Assembly: GCA_018857735.1 (NCBI GenBank)
Contig: JABMCL010000934.1
Span: 144,001-208,000, forward strand
Direction: 5' to 3'
Source of the DNA: Alviniconcha marisindica
Taxonomy: Eukaryota > Mollusca > Gastropoda > Provannidae
DNA length: 64,000 bases
Positions 1 through 13,576 of the stretch are shown piece by piece. The stretch's first letter is position 1. Each line of letters opens with the position of its first letter. The notes under the pieces were generated by a model. It made no database searches and was not told the origin of the DNA. It saw only the letters and a list, made by a program, of their open reading frames with translations. The translations under genes were made by a program, and so were the position numbers.

Positions 1-87
1 GCAGCACGATCAACTGTTATGGTTTCAGTAAAAAGCAGACCCACTCTCCTTCATTTTATCTAAAAATAAATAAAAAATCCCCCCCAC

Positions 88-154
88 CTTAACATTATTT
101 GCATGCTTTCTTTTCCAAGTTTTGCCTGCGTCAATTTCATCCTCCCATTTCTGT
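88..154 (-). CDS. CCDC186: CCDC186 exon 13
   Basis: Sixty-seven nucleotides ending in AAG|GTGGGG. They encode one completed Lys codon and 22 residues, QKWEDEIDAG through KRKHANNVK; the KRKHANNVK block matches the KHASSIK block of vertebrate CCDC186. Two acceptors are possible. TTTCAG at 168-170 is nearer the T-rich tract but would put a stop after the join with exon 12. TTACAG at 155-160 keeps the frame (phase 2 from exon 12 plus one base), so it is chosen here. Later exons lie beyond the left edge. Confidence 0.72.
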
Positions 155-1993
155 CTGTAATCTTCACCTGAAAAAATAAAAATAAAAAATGAACACGTTT
201 GACACAAAAGCACAATGCCCTAACACCTCTACCATGTCACACACTGGTCAGAAGGACGGTCTCATGGTCCTTGAAGGCAAGGACTGCAGTGTGCGCTGGT
301 CACAAAATAGTATCAGTTGGGGGACTCCAGTACCACCTGCTTGCTACATACATACAAGGGTTGGTAAAAATGTTCATGGCCCCCAAAAGGTGTTTAGCAA
401 CATCCATGAAATTTGGTATAATATAGCACACGCCCTTTGGAAAGTTACATGTCAGTTGTCCCATTTTTCAACATATCACCAGTTCTCAAAGTGTCAAACC
501 CTACACCTTTCCATGAAAACTGACAAAATGTAATACTGTGTTGTCATTCAATACTTGAAAGTAAAAAGGCTTAATTCCTAAATACATTCATGATGACATG
601 GTTAAGAGTTATGGGGAAGATATTCAATATTCCACCATGGTCAAAAGGTGGTAGGCAGAATTTAGCAGATGAAGAGAAGACAGCATTCAAGATGTGACAG
701 TCACACGGTCATGACCTGTTTTTAGAGATTAGTTGGGCATCATGGTTCTCTGGTTTCTGCAGTCAGGCTATCTGTACAAATTGGTACAAGTCACCTGGTA
801 AACATGGTCAGATATATTGTGATTGTGATTGTGAAATGTCAGAGGGTACTTGCATTCTTTGGCTTTATCTGCAAGTTGAGTAGAAAGAGTAGTTGTTTCC
901 TCCTCTCTCCTCCTGTGCTCCTCTTCCAACTGGTCAGTCTGCACAGTGAATTAAATTATTATTATTAAATAACAACAACAACAAGTACACAAAAGACTAA
1001 CTGCACTTTACAGGCAGCCAGTGCAGTTCATTTAAAGGACAAGTCCAAGGTTAGGGGTGATTTTTGACACGATTTCCATTAAAGCTCGCTGAGAATGATG
1101 ATGTAGGTGAAACTGTGATCTGAGGGTTATAAATGCACGAAAAAAGGCATTTTCTGTCGTACCGAAAGCATCGTCATGCCACCCAAATCACGTGACCATA
1201 TGCCTACTACGTCACTCTGGGGAGTCGCTGCAAAATGGCCAACTTGAGCTCCGAAGACGAAACTGATACTTTGCCCGAGAGACCCACAAGGATACAGCCG
1301 TATCAGTTTGAGCCTGTCAGGCAGGATTTTGAAAGAGTACCGGAACATCGTGTCAGCTTCGAAGCAAACCCCATGCGGCATTCCATGGGGTTTGCGAAAT
1401 CGCACTCACTGAAGTGCTCGCTACACAAATGGGCGTGATGCGGCGCAGCAAGACAGTCAGCTCGTTTGAACTGTATAAATTTAATCCACTTTCGCCTCAC
1501 TGCAGGTCGATTGCGTGGGAGCTCGTGCACTGTTATACCTGGGGTCGTCTGCGAATTGTTACAGTTCGCGGCAACACAGTAGGCCGGCATAGTTAACTTT
1601 TTGTCGACCACACGCATACACAGTTTACTGAAGAATCTAAGATGGCAACTGCACTGACTCCCCAGACTGATGTCACTTCCGGGAAAGGCACATGACTGAT
1701 GGAGAACCCGAGACTGTAGTCTCGGCCAGCCTACAGAAAATAAAATCGATTAAAAACCCATTTTTTTTCCTTTTTTTTTTTTGTATTTCATTAAATCTGA
1801 AACTAGAGACTCATTTGTCAATCATTTCGATGGTCATTTTGCATACTTAAAAACCTTGGACTTTTACTTTAACAGTCAGGTTATGTAATCTTACTTTATG
1901 TTTCTTGAAACAAGCCATGCTGCACTGTTCTAAATCCTCAGCACGCATGCGCACACACACATATGTGCACGCACACACACACACCCATATGTG

Positions 1994-2048
<55 letters not shown>

Positions 2049-5000
2049 GCGCACACACACAAAATGGATACGAGACAGGTAGCGGTAATCATGTACAAAT
2101 CAACCAGAAAACTTGGAGGAAGTGTTTAGTTTTGAAAGTTTGGTGGGAGGGCGAAGCTCTCAGGTCAGCCGGCAGTGAGTTTCAGACAGCAGGAGTGATG
2201 TAACCAAAAGAACATCCACCAAATGTTCTCAAGTTTGTCTTTGGAATTTGAAGATAACCATATTATGGTGAAAAAGTGCTACTGTAGTGATGGAATAAAA
2301 GTGAGTGTTGTCAGCTTTTACTGAATGCAGTATTTTACTTGGAGCCAGTGGATTTCTTTCAAAAGCAGTGTGATATGACCATGCTTTGATTTTTCAAGAC
2401 ACACCACCTGGCGTTCTTCTGGATCTTTTGCATGCATGCAATTTGTTCATCGGCTACACCTGTGAAAGTAGCAGACAGATAGACACGATTTTCCTGAGTG
2501 CAAATACCAAGTATGGCAGAGGCTACTGATGTGCTGTTTCAGTGACAGTGTCTGGTCAGGATGCACTCCATGGTATGCAGTGATGTGCTGAAAAGGAGTG
2601 CTACTTCCACCTATATCTGCAGACTTGCAGCCAACCAAACTAACACACACTGATAAACCCACAAACATCATCTCAGTTTTTTTCTGTGTTAAGCTTCAGC
2701 TTGCTGCTTTGCATCCATGACAGAGTAATGCTTATGCAGGTTTGAAACCTGAAGGTAAGATCTGACAGAATGGCAACCCAAAGGTAGCAGCAGACAATCT
2801 GACAACAATGTGACATTCACTGAGCAAAAGTGAAATCATTATGTGGAGCACTGTCAGAGATTCCTGTGTCATCAGCATACTTGTGGATTGAATAAAACAG
2901 TGTCTGCTCATTGTCTCAAACAGAACCTTTCTCCCAAACGTTCACACAACCTGCATTCACATAGGAGATGCTGATATTCTGTTTTCCTTGCAGGCAAAAA
3001 ATCTGGGCGTAACACTCACTAACAATCTGTCCATGGAGAAGCATGTCACCAACATCTGCAGATCTGCCTACATAGAAATTTGGAGAATTAGTAACAGCCG
3101 TCACTACCTCACTATTGATACTACAAAAACCCTCCTCTGTACCTTTGTTTTGTCAAAACTTGACTACTATAATTCTCTTCTATCAGGTTCTCCAAAACAT
3201 CTTCTTGACAAACTCCAAAAGGTCCAAAATTTGGCAGCCAGACTTGTCTTCAAAGCTCACAAGCATGAACACACCAAACCCCTCCTTCAGAAACTTCACT
3301 GGCTACCAATAATCTCAAGAATCCAGTATAAAGTCGCAACTCTGTGCTACAATTCTTTCATTGAAAGCTACCTGGTCTATCTTTCTGAACTCCGGACTGT
3401 ATACCATCCATCCAGACAACTTCGCTCCATTTCTGACACCAGAACCTTCTGCACACCTTTTACAAAAACAAAGACCTTTGGACAATGAGCTTTTTCTTTC
3501 ACGGGCACCGACACAGTGGAACTCATTACCATATGATGTTCGTCACTCAGCATCAACATCTTCTTTCAAGCAAGCCTTAAAAACTCATCTCTTCAAATCT
3601 GCATATAATTAATAACCTCCCCACCCCCCCTGTGTGTGTGTGCAATATCCCGCTGTACAGTTTTGTATTTGCAGTATATTTACTTGTATCATGCATGTGT
3701 GCTCAAATCAGAGTTTGGTCATGTTTGGTTACTGACAACGTTGGTTTATTTACTGAAATTGCTGTATGCAAATTCTTGGATGGTTGGCAGTTGTATGGAC
3801 TGAAACCTTTTTGTTTTGTCCATTGTGTGTGTTTATACATTTTTCTGCAGCTTTTTGTACGGCGCATTGTGCCCTAGATCTTGCTAGCGATCATGCGCCA
3901 CAGAAATGTCCATTATTATTATTATATAATGGGATATTGTGATATTCACAGCTGTGGTAGGATATGACAGCAGTAGCAGGATACAACCCTCTCATTCACA
4001 ACTATCACGTTCTTTTTCACACCTACCACATTTCTGTTTATATCAACAACCATCCCATTCACAACATACCACATTCCTGTTTACATTAACAACCATCCCA
4101 TTCACAAAATACCACATTCCTGTTTATGTCAACAACCATCCCATTCACAACATACCACATTCCTGTTTATGTCAACAACCATCCCATTCTCAACATACCA
4201 CATTCCCGTTTATGTCAACAACCATCCCATTCACAACATACACATTCCTGTTTATATCAACAACCATCCCATTCACAACATACCACATTCCTGTTTATGT
4301 CAACAACCATCCCATTCACAACATACCACATTCCCGTTTATGTCAACAACCATCCCATTCACAACATACACATTCCTGTTTATATCAACAACCATGCCAT
4401 TCACAACATACACATTCCTGTTTATATCAACAACCATCCCATTCACAACATACCACATTCCTGTTTATATCAACAACCATCCCATTCTCAACATACCACA
4501 TTCCTGTTTATATCAACAACCATCCCATTCTCAACATACCACATTCCTGTTTATGTCAACAACCATCCCATTCACAACATACCACATTCCTGTTTATGTC
4601 AACAACCATCCCATTCACAACATACACATTCCTGTTTATATCAACAACCATGCCATTCACAACATACACATTCCTGTTTATATCAACAACCATCCCATTC
4701 ACAACATACCACATTCCTGTTTATATCAACAACCATCCCATTCTCAACATACCACATTCCTGTTTATATCAACAACCATCCCATTCACAACATACCACAT
4801 TCCTGTTTATGTCAACAACCATCCCATTCACAACATACCACATTCCTGTTTATGTCAACAACCATCCCATTCACAACATACCACATTCCTGCACTGTGTG
4901 TCCAGGTCCTGGATTTCCATCTTCATCTTCTGAACTTCTCCAGATAACGTAACAACCTAAAAACAACAGCAGACAAGGTGACAACCTGAAGGTAAGGCCA

Positions 5001-8000
5001 TGACAGTATGGCAACCCAAAGGTAACAGCAGACAATATGACAACCTGAAGATAAGAGGACAAGAGCAGACAGTGGACAACCTGACAAGTGCAGATAGTGG
5101 ACAACCTGGAGATAAGAGGACAAGTGCAGACAGTGGACAACCTGGAGATAAGAGGACAAGAGCAGACTGGTCAACCTGGAGATAGCAGGACAAGAGCAGA
5201 CAGTGGACAACCTGGAGATAAGAGGACAAGTGCAGACAGTGGACAACCTGGAGATAAGAGGACAAGTGCAGACAGTGGACAACCTGAAGAGGACAAGTGC
5301 AGACAGTGGACAACCTGACAAGTGCAGACAGTGGACAACCTGGAGATAAGAGGACAAGTGCAGACAGCGGACAACCTGGAGATAAGAGGACAAGCGCAGA
5401 CAGTGGACAACTGGAGATAAGAGGACAAGTGCAGACAGTGGACAACCTGGAGATAAGAGGACAAGTGGCAGACAGTGGACAACCTGGAGATAAGAGGACA
5501 AGTGCAGACAGTGGACAACCTGGAGATAAGAGGACAAGTGCAGACAGTGGACAACCTGAGATAAGAGGACAGGCAGACAGGGACAACCTGGAGATAAGAG
5601 GACAAGTGCAGACACTGACAGTGGACAACCTGGAGATAAGAGGACAAATGCAGACACTGACAGTGGACAACCTGAAGATAAGAGGACAAGTGCAGACAGT
5701 GGACAACCTGAATATAAGAGGGTTGGGAGTAGACATGGGACAACCTGGAGATAAGAGGACAAGTGCAGACAGTGGACAACCTGGAGATAAGAGGGTTGGA
5801 GTAGACATGGGACAACCTGAAGGTAAGAGGGTAGGAGTAGACATGGGACAACCTGAAGGTAAGAGGGTAGGAGTAGACATGGGACAACCTGGAGATACGA
5901 CCAGACAATGTGACAACCTGAAAACCAGACTAGGTAACAACCTGAAGATCAGACAGTCTGACAACCTGAAGGTAAGATCAGACAAGATGACAACTTGAAG
6001 ATAAGATCAGACAAGGTGACAACCTGAAGGTAAGATCAGACAAGATGACAACCTGCAGGTAAGACCAGACAAGGTGACAACTTGAAGATAAGGTAAGACA
6101 ATGTGACAACCTGCAGGTAAGACCAGACAAGGTGACAACCTGAAGGTAACAGCAGACAAGGTAAGACTTGAAAATAATGCCAGGCAAACTGATGTCAAGT
6201 AAGACCAGACAAGATGACAACATGAAGGCAAGAGCAGACAATGTGACAACCTGAAGGTAAGACCAAGCAAACAAGAGGAAGAGAAATAGACCAAGCAAAC
6301 AAGAGGAAGAGAAATAGACCAAGCAAACAACAAGAAGGGAAATTCTAAAGTCATGAATGTTCATATTTTTCTCAGTTCATAAACCATTTAAACTAATATT
6401 CATTGTAAATACACCAAGAATGAATACTAACAAGCAAGTGTTCACAAGGAGGGTTACACAAATCGACCTGTTGAGAGCTATCAACCATAATCTGTGGGAA
6501 GATCCACACAACACTGCTACTGAATGCTGCATTCACTGACATTTGTTGTAATTTTATTGTCTCACTCTAGAAACTTGCCTCCCCCCATATGACTAGTCAA
6601 ATGCCTCACCTGGTTATTCAAGTTGGTGTTCTCTGAACGTAAAAGAGCGTTGGTGCGACTAAGCTCAGACTGCAGGGTGAGCATCTTAGACTCCCTTGCT
6701 TGGCAACCCTCTATGTCCTTTTGCAAGTCCCTGTTGGACAGCTTGAGCTCACTCATCTCATGGTCCAAGTTCTTGATCATCTCCTGTGCCCTGCAATGTC
6801 AAACAGCTATCATCAAATATCTTCAGCATTGTTTGGCAACTTGTTCCAAAGTCCAGGTTCCCCAACATCTCCTGTGTCCTACAATAGCTGTCCCCAGTGA
6901 CTGGTCTGCTCACTCATTTTCTGGTCCAGGCAGACTAATCAACCTCACTCATCTCATGGAAGCAGACTGAGCTCACTCATCTCAAGGTCCATGCAGAATG
7001 ACCACTCATGTCAAGGTCCATGCAGAATGACCACTCATGTCAAGGTCCATGCAGAATGACCACTCATGTCAAGGTCCATGCAGAATGACCACTCATCTCA
7101 AGGTCCATGCAGAATGACCACTCATGTCAAGGTCCATGCAGAATGACCACTCATCTCAAGGTCCATGCAGAATGACCACTCATCTCAAGGTCCAGGAAGA
7201 CTAACTAAGCTCATTTATCTCCAGGTCCAGGCAGACTAAGCTCACTCATCTCCAGGTCCAGGAAGACTAAGCTTACTCATCTCCAGATCCAGGCAGACTA
7301 AGCTTACTCATCTCCAGATCCAGGAAGACTAAGCTCACTCATTTCCAGATCCAGGAAGACTAAGCTCACTCATTTCAGATCCTGGAAGACTAAGCTCACT
7401 CATTTCCAGATCCTGGAAGACTAAGCTCACTCATTTCCAGATCCTGGAAGACTAACTAAGCGCACTCATTTCCGGATCCTGGAAGACTAACTAAGCTCAC
7501 TCATTTCCAGATCCTGGAAGACTAAGCTCACCCATTTCCAGATCCTGGATGACTAAGCTCACTCATTTCCTGGTCCAGGAAGACTAAGCTCACTCATCTC
7601 TAGATCCAGGAAGACAAATTAAGCCCACTCATTTCCAGATCCAGGAAGACTAACAAGCTCATTCATCTCCAGATCCAGGAAGACTAACTAAGCTCACTCA
7701 TCTTCAATAAGACTAATAAGCTCATTCATCTCCTGGTCCAGGCAGACTAACTGACCTCACTCATCTCCTGGTCCAAGCAGATTAACTAACCTTACTCATC
7801 TCCAGGCAGACTAACTGACCTCACTCACCTCCAGGCAGACTAACTGACCTCAGTCATCTCCAGGCAGACTAACTGACCTCACTCATCTCTAGGCAGACTA
7901 ACTGACCTCACTCATCTCCTGATCCAGGCAGACTAACTGACCTCACTCATCTCCTGGTCCAGGCAGACTAACTGACCTCACTCATCTCCAGGCAGACTAA

Positions 8001-11000
8001 CTGACCTCACTCACCTCCAGGCAGACTGACCTCACTCATCTCCAGGCAGACTGACTGACCTCACTCATCTCCAGGCAGACTGACTGACCTCACTCATCTC
8101 CAGGCAGACTAACTGACCTCACTCACCTCCAGACAGACTGACCTCACTCATCTCCAGGCAGACTGACTGACCTCACTCATCTCCAGGCAGACTGACTGAC
8201 CTCACTCATCTCCAGGCAAACTGACCTCACTCATCTCCTGGTCCAAGCTGACTGACTGACCTCACTCATCTCCAGGCAGACTAACTAACCTCACTCATCT
8301 CCAGGCTGATGACTGATCTCACTCATCTCCAGGCAGACTAACTGACCTCACTCATCTCCTGGTCCAGGCTGACTGACTGAGCGCACTCATCTCCTGGTCC
8401 AGGCAGACTGACTGAGCGCACTCATCTACTCATCCTATAGTCTAGGGACTGAGTTCACTCACCTCATGGGGTGCAGTTCCACCAGTACAATGCCCCTGTA
8501 CACAAGTCAGCTGTCTCCATGATGACAATTCACAACTACAGCTTTGAACTTTCTATTCTCCAGATCTGGCACCATCAGACTTACATGAACTCGTCTATTC
8601 CAAAATCTGAAAAAGCATTTTGTTGGCACACCTTTGACCACCAGCAATACCATAATGGCTACTGCAGGAACATTCCTAAACATGCAAGACAAGGCTTTTG
8701 CCTGCGTTCCTGCAAGACACCCTTCACTCACATGCCACGAATTTACCAGCACTTGTAACTGCCCAGGTTTTTTTTCCCCAACAAAGAGCATCAAAAAGTA
8801 GAGCCCAGTTTCTTTTTTTTTCCACAAAGAACACCAAAAAACACTGCATGCCCGGTTTCAAAATGAGCACCACAAAACACTGCCCTGTTTCATGATGTGC
8901 ACCACAAAACATTGCCCTGTTTCATGATGTGCACCACAAAACACTGCCCTGTTTCATGGTGTGCACCACACAACACTGCCCTGTTTCATAATGTGCACCA
9001 CAAAACACTGCCCTGTTTCATGATGTGCACCACAAAACATTGCCCTGTTTCATAATGTGCACCACAAAACACTGCCCTGTTTCATAATGTGCACCACAAA
9101 ACACTGCCCTGTTTCATGATGTGCACCACAAAACACTGCCCTGTTTCATAATGAGCACCACAAAACACTGCCCTGTTTCATAATGTGCACCACAAAACAC
9201 TGCCCTGTTTCATGATGTGCACCACAAAACATTGCCCTGTTTCATAATGTGCACCACAAAACATTGCCCTGAATCATGATGTGCACCACAAAACACTGCC
9301 CTGTTTCATGATGTGCACCACAAAACATTGCCCTGTTTCATGATGTGCACCACAAAACATTGCCCTGTTTCATGATGTGCACCACAAAACATTGCCCTGT
9401 TTCATGATGTACACCACAAAACACTGACCTGTTTCATCATGTGTACCAAAAAAAACACTGCCCTGTTTCAAGGTGTGTACAAAAAAAAAAAACTGCCCTC
9501 TTTCATGATGTGTACCACAAAACACTGCCCTGTTTCATGATGTGTACCACAAAACACTGCCCTGTTTCATGATATGTACCACAAAACACTGCCCTGTTTC
9601 ATGATGTATACCAAAAAACACTGCCTTGTTTCATGATGTGCACCACAAAACACTGCCCTGTTTCACGATGTGCACCACAAAACACTGCCCTGTTTCATGA
9701 TGTGCACCACAAAACATTGCCCTGTTTCATGATGTATACCAAAAAACACTGCCTTGTTTCATGATGTGCACCACAAAACACTGCCCTGTTTCACGATGTG
9801 CACCACAAAACACTGCCCTGTTTCATGATGTGCACCACAAAACACTGCCGTGTTTCATAATGTGCACCACAAAACACTGCCCTGTTTCATAATGTGCACT
9901 ACAAAACACTGCACTGTTTCATGATGTGCACCACAAAACACTGCCCTGTTTCATGATGTGCACCACAAAACACTGCCCTGTTTCATGATGTGCACCACAA
10001 AACACTGCCCTGTTTCATGATGTGCACCACAAAACACTGCCCCATCTCTTTTCCATAAGAGCATCCAAAAACACTGTCCTGTTTCTTTCCACTATACACA
10101 CCCAAGCAGTGTCCTGTTTCTTTCCACTAAGACTATAAGAGCATCCAAAAGCACTGTCCTGTTTCTTTCCAATAATTATAAGCACCCAAATGAATAGTGC
10201 CCTGTTTCTTTCTACTATAAGCACCCAAATGAATAGTGCCCTGTTTCTTTCTACTATAAGCACCCAAATGAATAGTGCCCTGTTTCTTTCTACTAAGACT
10301 ATATGACTACCCAAAAATCACTGCCCTGCTTCTTTTTACAAAGACTACCCAAAAAGCAGTGCCACAGTTCTACCCAGTACAAGCACCTAATATACCCTGA
10401 AGTTTCCTTTCAATAAACACCCCCCAAAATACATTGCCCCAAGTCTGTTCATTAACTCTTTCCAACTGTGCTGGAAGTACTCTCACTGACTGCTTGGAGC
10501 TGTGTTGGAAGCAGGCTTGCAATGGATGTTTGCAATTTTACACCACAACATGACAAATGCAAAGGACATAAATCAGGCAGTAAATGGAAGTCTGTCCATT
10601 TTCCTTTGTGTTCCCTTCCTTGAATTAATGCTTGCCCTGATATAACCATAATGGCTGACTGGGCATAAAACACTAAGTTACTTACTTGAATTAATGATGC
10701 AATGTTTTGGGCAGGTTTTCTGTTTTTTCCATCGCATGTGTGACTGGCCCACTTTGCACAACGGCGCAATTTGCAGAACAGTATATAATGTTTCATTAGC
10801 CACAGAGTGTGTGAAATTACTGTACTGTGTGTATAGTTTCCAGTTTATCTTCACTGAAAACATTTCTGTAATGAAACCTGCTAATCTCAGTGGGTTTGTG
10901 TCAAGACCGTATGCAGAACAATGGATTTTTACCCCCCCCCCCCCCCCCCGTGTATCTCTTTGGTCATAAGTCCACAAAATGTGTCCTCCTCCTTCCTTCC

Positions 11001-13513
11001 TAATGGTAAGATATTGTTCAAAATCTGTCCTCGTCCTTCCTAATGGTAAGATATTGTTCTTAAAGTTCACACTGTCTGTTTGAAGTTTGTACTGTTTGTG
11101 GTTATTTGGTGGGGATTTTTTTTCTTTCAAAATGCCCCCAAATGGTGTGATTTGAGGGATCCATGTGCCCATTTTGACCATGACCTGATCAAGTTAAAAA
11201 CACAAAAAAGTACCACTCTCATTTCACCAAGAGCACAGACACACACAAAAACTCCTCTGTTTCCCTACCCAAAAGCTCTGCCCTGTCTTGTCAGAGCACT
11301 TTTTTGTAGTCTTAGCACACCAAAAGCACTGCCCTAATCTTTTCACTAACAGCATCCAAAAACACTGCATTGTTTCTGTTCACTGCAAGCACAAAAAAGC
11401 ACTGCCCCGTTTCTTTTCACCACAAAACCCCCAAAACAGCACCCTGTTTCTTTTCACCACAAGAACCCCAAAACAGTGCCCCCCTTCTTTTCACCACAAG
11501 ACCCCCAAAACAATGCCCCGTTTCTTTTCATTACAAGAACCTCAAAACAGCGCCCTGCTTTTTTTCACCACAAGAATGCAAAAACAGCGCCCCGTTTCTT
11601 TTCACCACAAGAACCCCAAAACTGCGCCCCGTTTCTTTTCACCACAAGAACCCCAAAACAGCGCCCCATTTCTTTTCACCACAAACACCCCAAAACTGCG
11701 CCCCGTTTCTTTTCACGCCAAGAACCCCAAAACAGGACCCCGTTTCTTTTCACAACAAAACACCCAAAATAATGCCCCGTTTCTTTTCACCACAAAATAG
11801 TGCCCGGTTTCTTTTCACTCAGAGCACCCACAAACACTGCCCCATTTCTGTTTCTTTTCATTACCTGAACCCCCAAACACAGCCCAGTTCCTTTTCATTA
11901 AGAGCACCCCAAAACATTGTGCTGTTTAATTTCATTACAAAAACACCTGTTTCTTTACACTACAAGAACTCCAAAACACAGCCCTGTTCCTTTCCACTAA
12001 GAGCACCCCTAAACACAGCCCCGTTCCTTTCAACTAAGAGCTCCCCAAATCACTGAACTGTATCTTTTCACTAAGAGCACCTCAAAAAAATGTCTAGTTT
12101 CTTTTACTAAGAGCATCCCAAAACACGGCCCTGTTTCTTTTTTTACTAAGAATGCAACAAAACACTGCCACATTTCTCTTCACTAAGATTGCTCCAAAAC
12201 ACTGCCCTTTTTCACTAACAGCACCCAAAATACTACCCTGCACACAAAGACTGCAGAGCCTCATTTCTTTCCATCAGAAAATAAACTGCACCAAGAAAGC
12301 ACTACCCGGATCCTTTCCACTGACACCTTTCTTTCCATTTTATAGTTTTAAAAAAGTCAAGTCCATACCTGTCAAAGTCTTCTTGGAGTGCTTGTAAATG
12401 ACTCAATTGTTTGTAGAGACCAGCATTGTCAGACTTTTGATTCTGAATGATTGTCTGATACTTGGCCTGAACCTGCTCCCCCTGCAACCGGTCCTCCTCC
12501 AGACACTGTACCTGTTGGCAACAAGCGAACACACACACGCACGCACACACGCATACACGTGATTAGGGATGGAACAGCTCCGCTGGACCCAAAAGCCAGA
12601 TGCTATCCAGATGCAGATTAGATTCCCTAGTGTGGCGAGGGACCTTTCTCCCGGTCATCCTTTTTCTGTGTTTGTACAAGCCCCATGTGCAATTGCAAGC
12701 ATCCATATTTGTACGCATGTTAAAAATCCCAAACTCTGGCAGCCACAGTGTTTGGATGCATGGAAATGCTGCACTCACCAGTAGCAATGGGTAGCATTGC
12801 TCTTTTGGCTACAGTAGCCTTACCCATTTTCTGGATGGGCTTAACTGAGAGTTTAAAAAAACTAATCTGATTCAGGTATAAACAGACAATATGATAAACT
12901 GTTTCATCAATTCTGTTATGAGGAACACTGACAGTACCCCCCCCCCCCCAATTTGTTTCCTTCAGGCTGTGTTGTCGTGCGATTCATATTCTGTCATCAT
13001 AGCACTGAACCACAGGAGATATAGTTTATATGTGTATTAGAATTCATGGTTTTGTGCAGAACACTAAGTAAGCAAGTCAAGTCCATCAACACACTCATTC
13101 TGTGCACACACCAGCCTTGCTAGGTATCACCATGAGCACCAACACACTCATTCTGTGCACCCACCAGCCTTGCTAGGTATCACCTTGAGCATCAACACAC
13201 TCATTCTGTGCACACACCAGCCTTGCTAGGTATCACCTTGAGCACCAACACACTCATTCTGTGCACCCACCAGCCTTGCTAGGTATCACCATGAGCACCA
13301 ACACACTCATTCTGTACACCCACACACTCTCAGTGGCTACCTCCATGCAGACAAAGAGGAATACAAGTTCATTTGACAAACTGGCATTTCAGCGCATCTC
13401 TTTACTACTGCGCTGCTAGCAAAGAAGCAAAAAAACAACATGCTGATAACAATTTCAGGTGACATGCCCATGACCTAAACAGCCAGTTTATTCATCTTTG
13501 TGTAGTGCATCAA

Positions 13514-13576
<63 letters not shown>

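Noticed and set aside
1127..1438. Overlapping frames on both strands of the THAP element
   Set aside because: Shadows of the THAP frame; only the minus frame at 1590 shows the Cys/His and Trp pattern.
3939..4952. Long open frames (254-337 codons) in three plus frames
   Set aside because: They are the 43-bp minisatellite; units lack stops in every frame, so openness is automatic.
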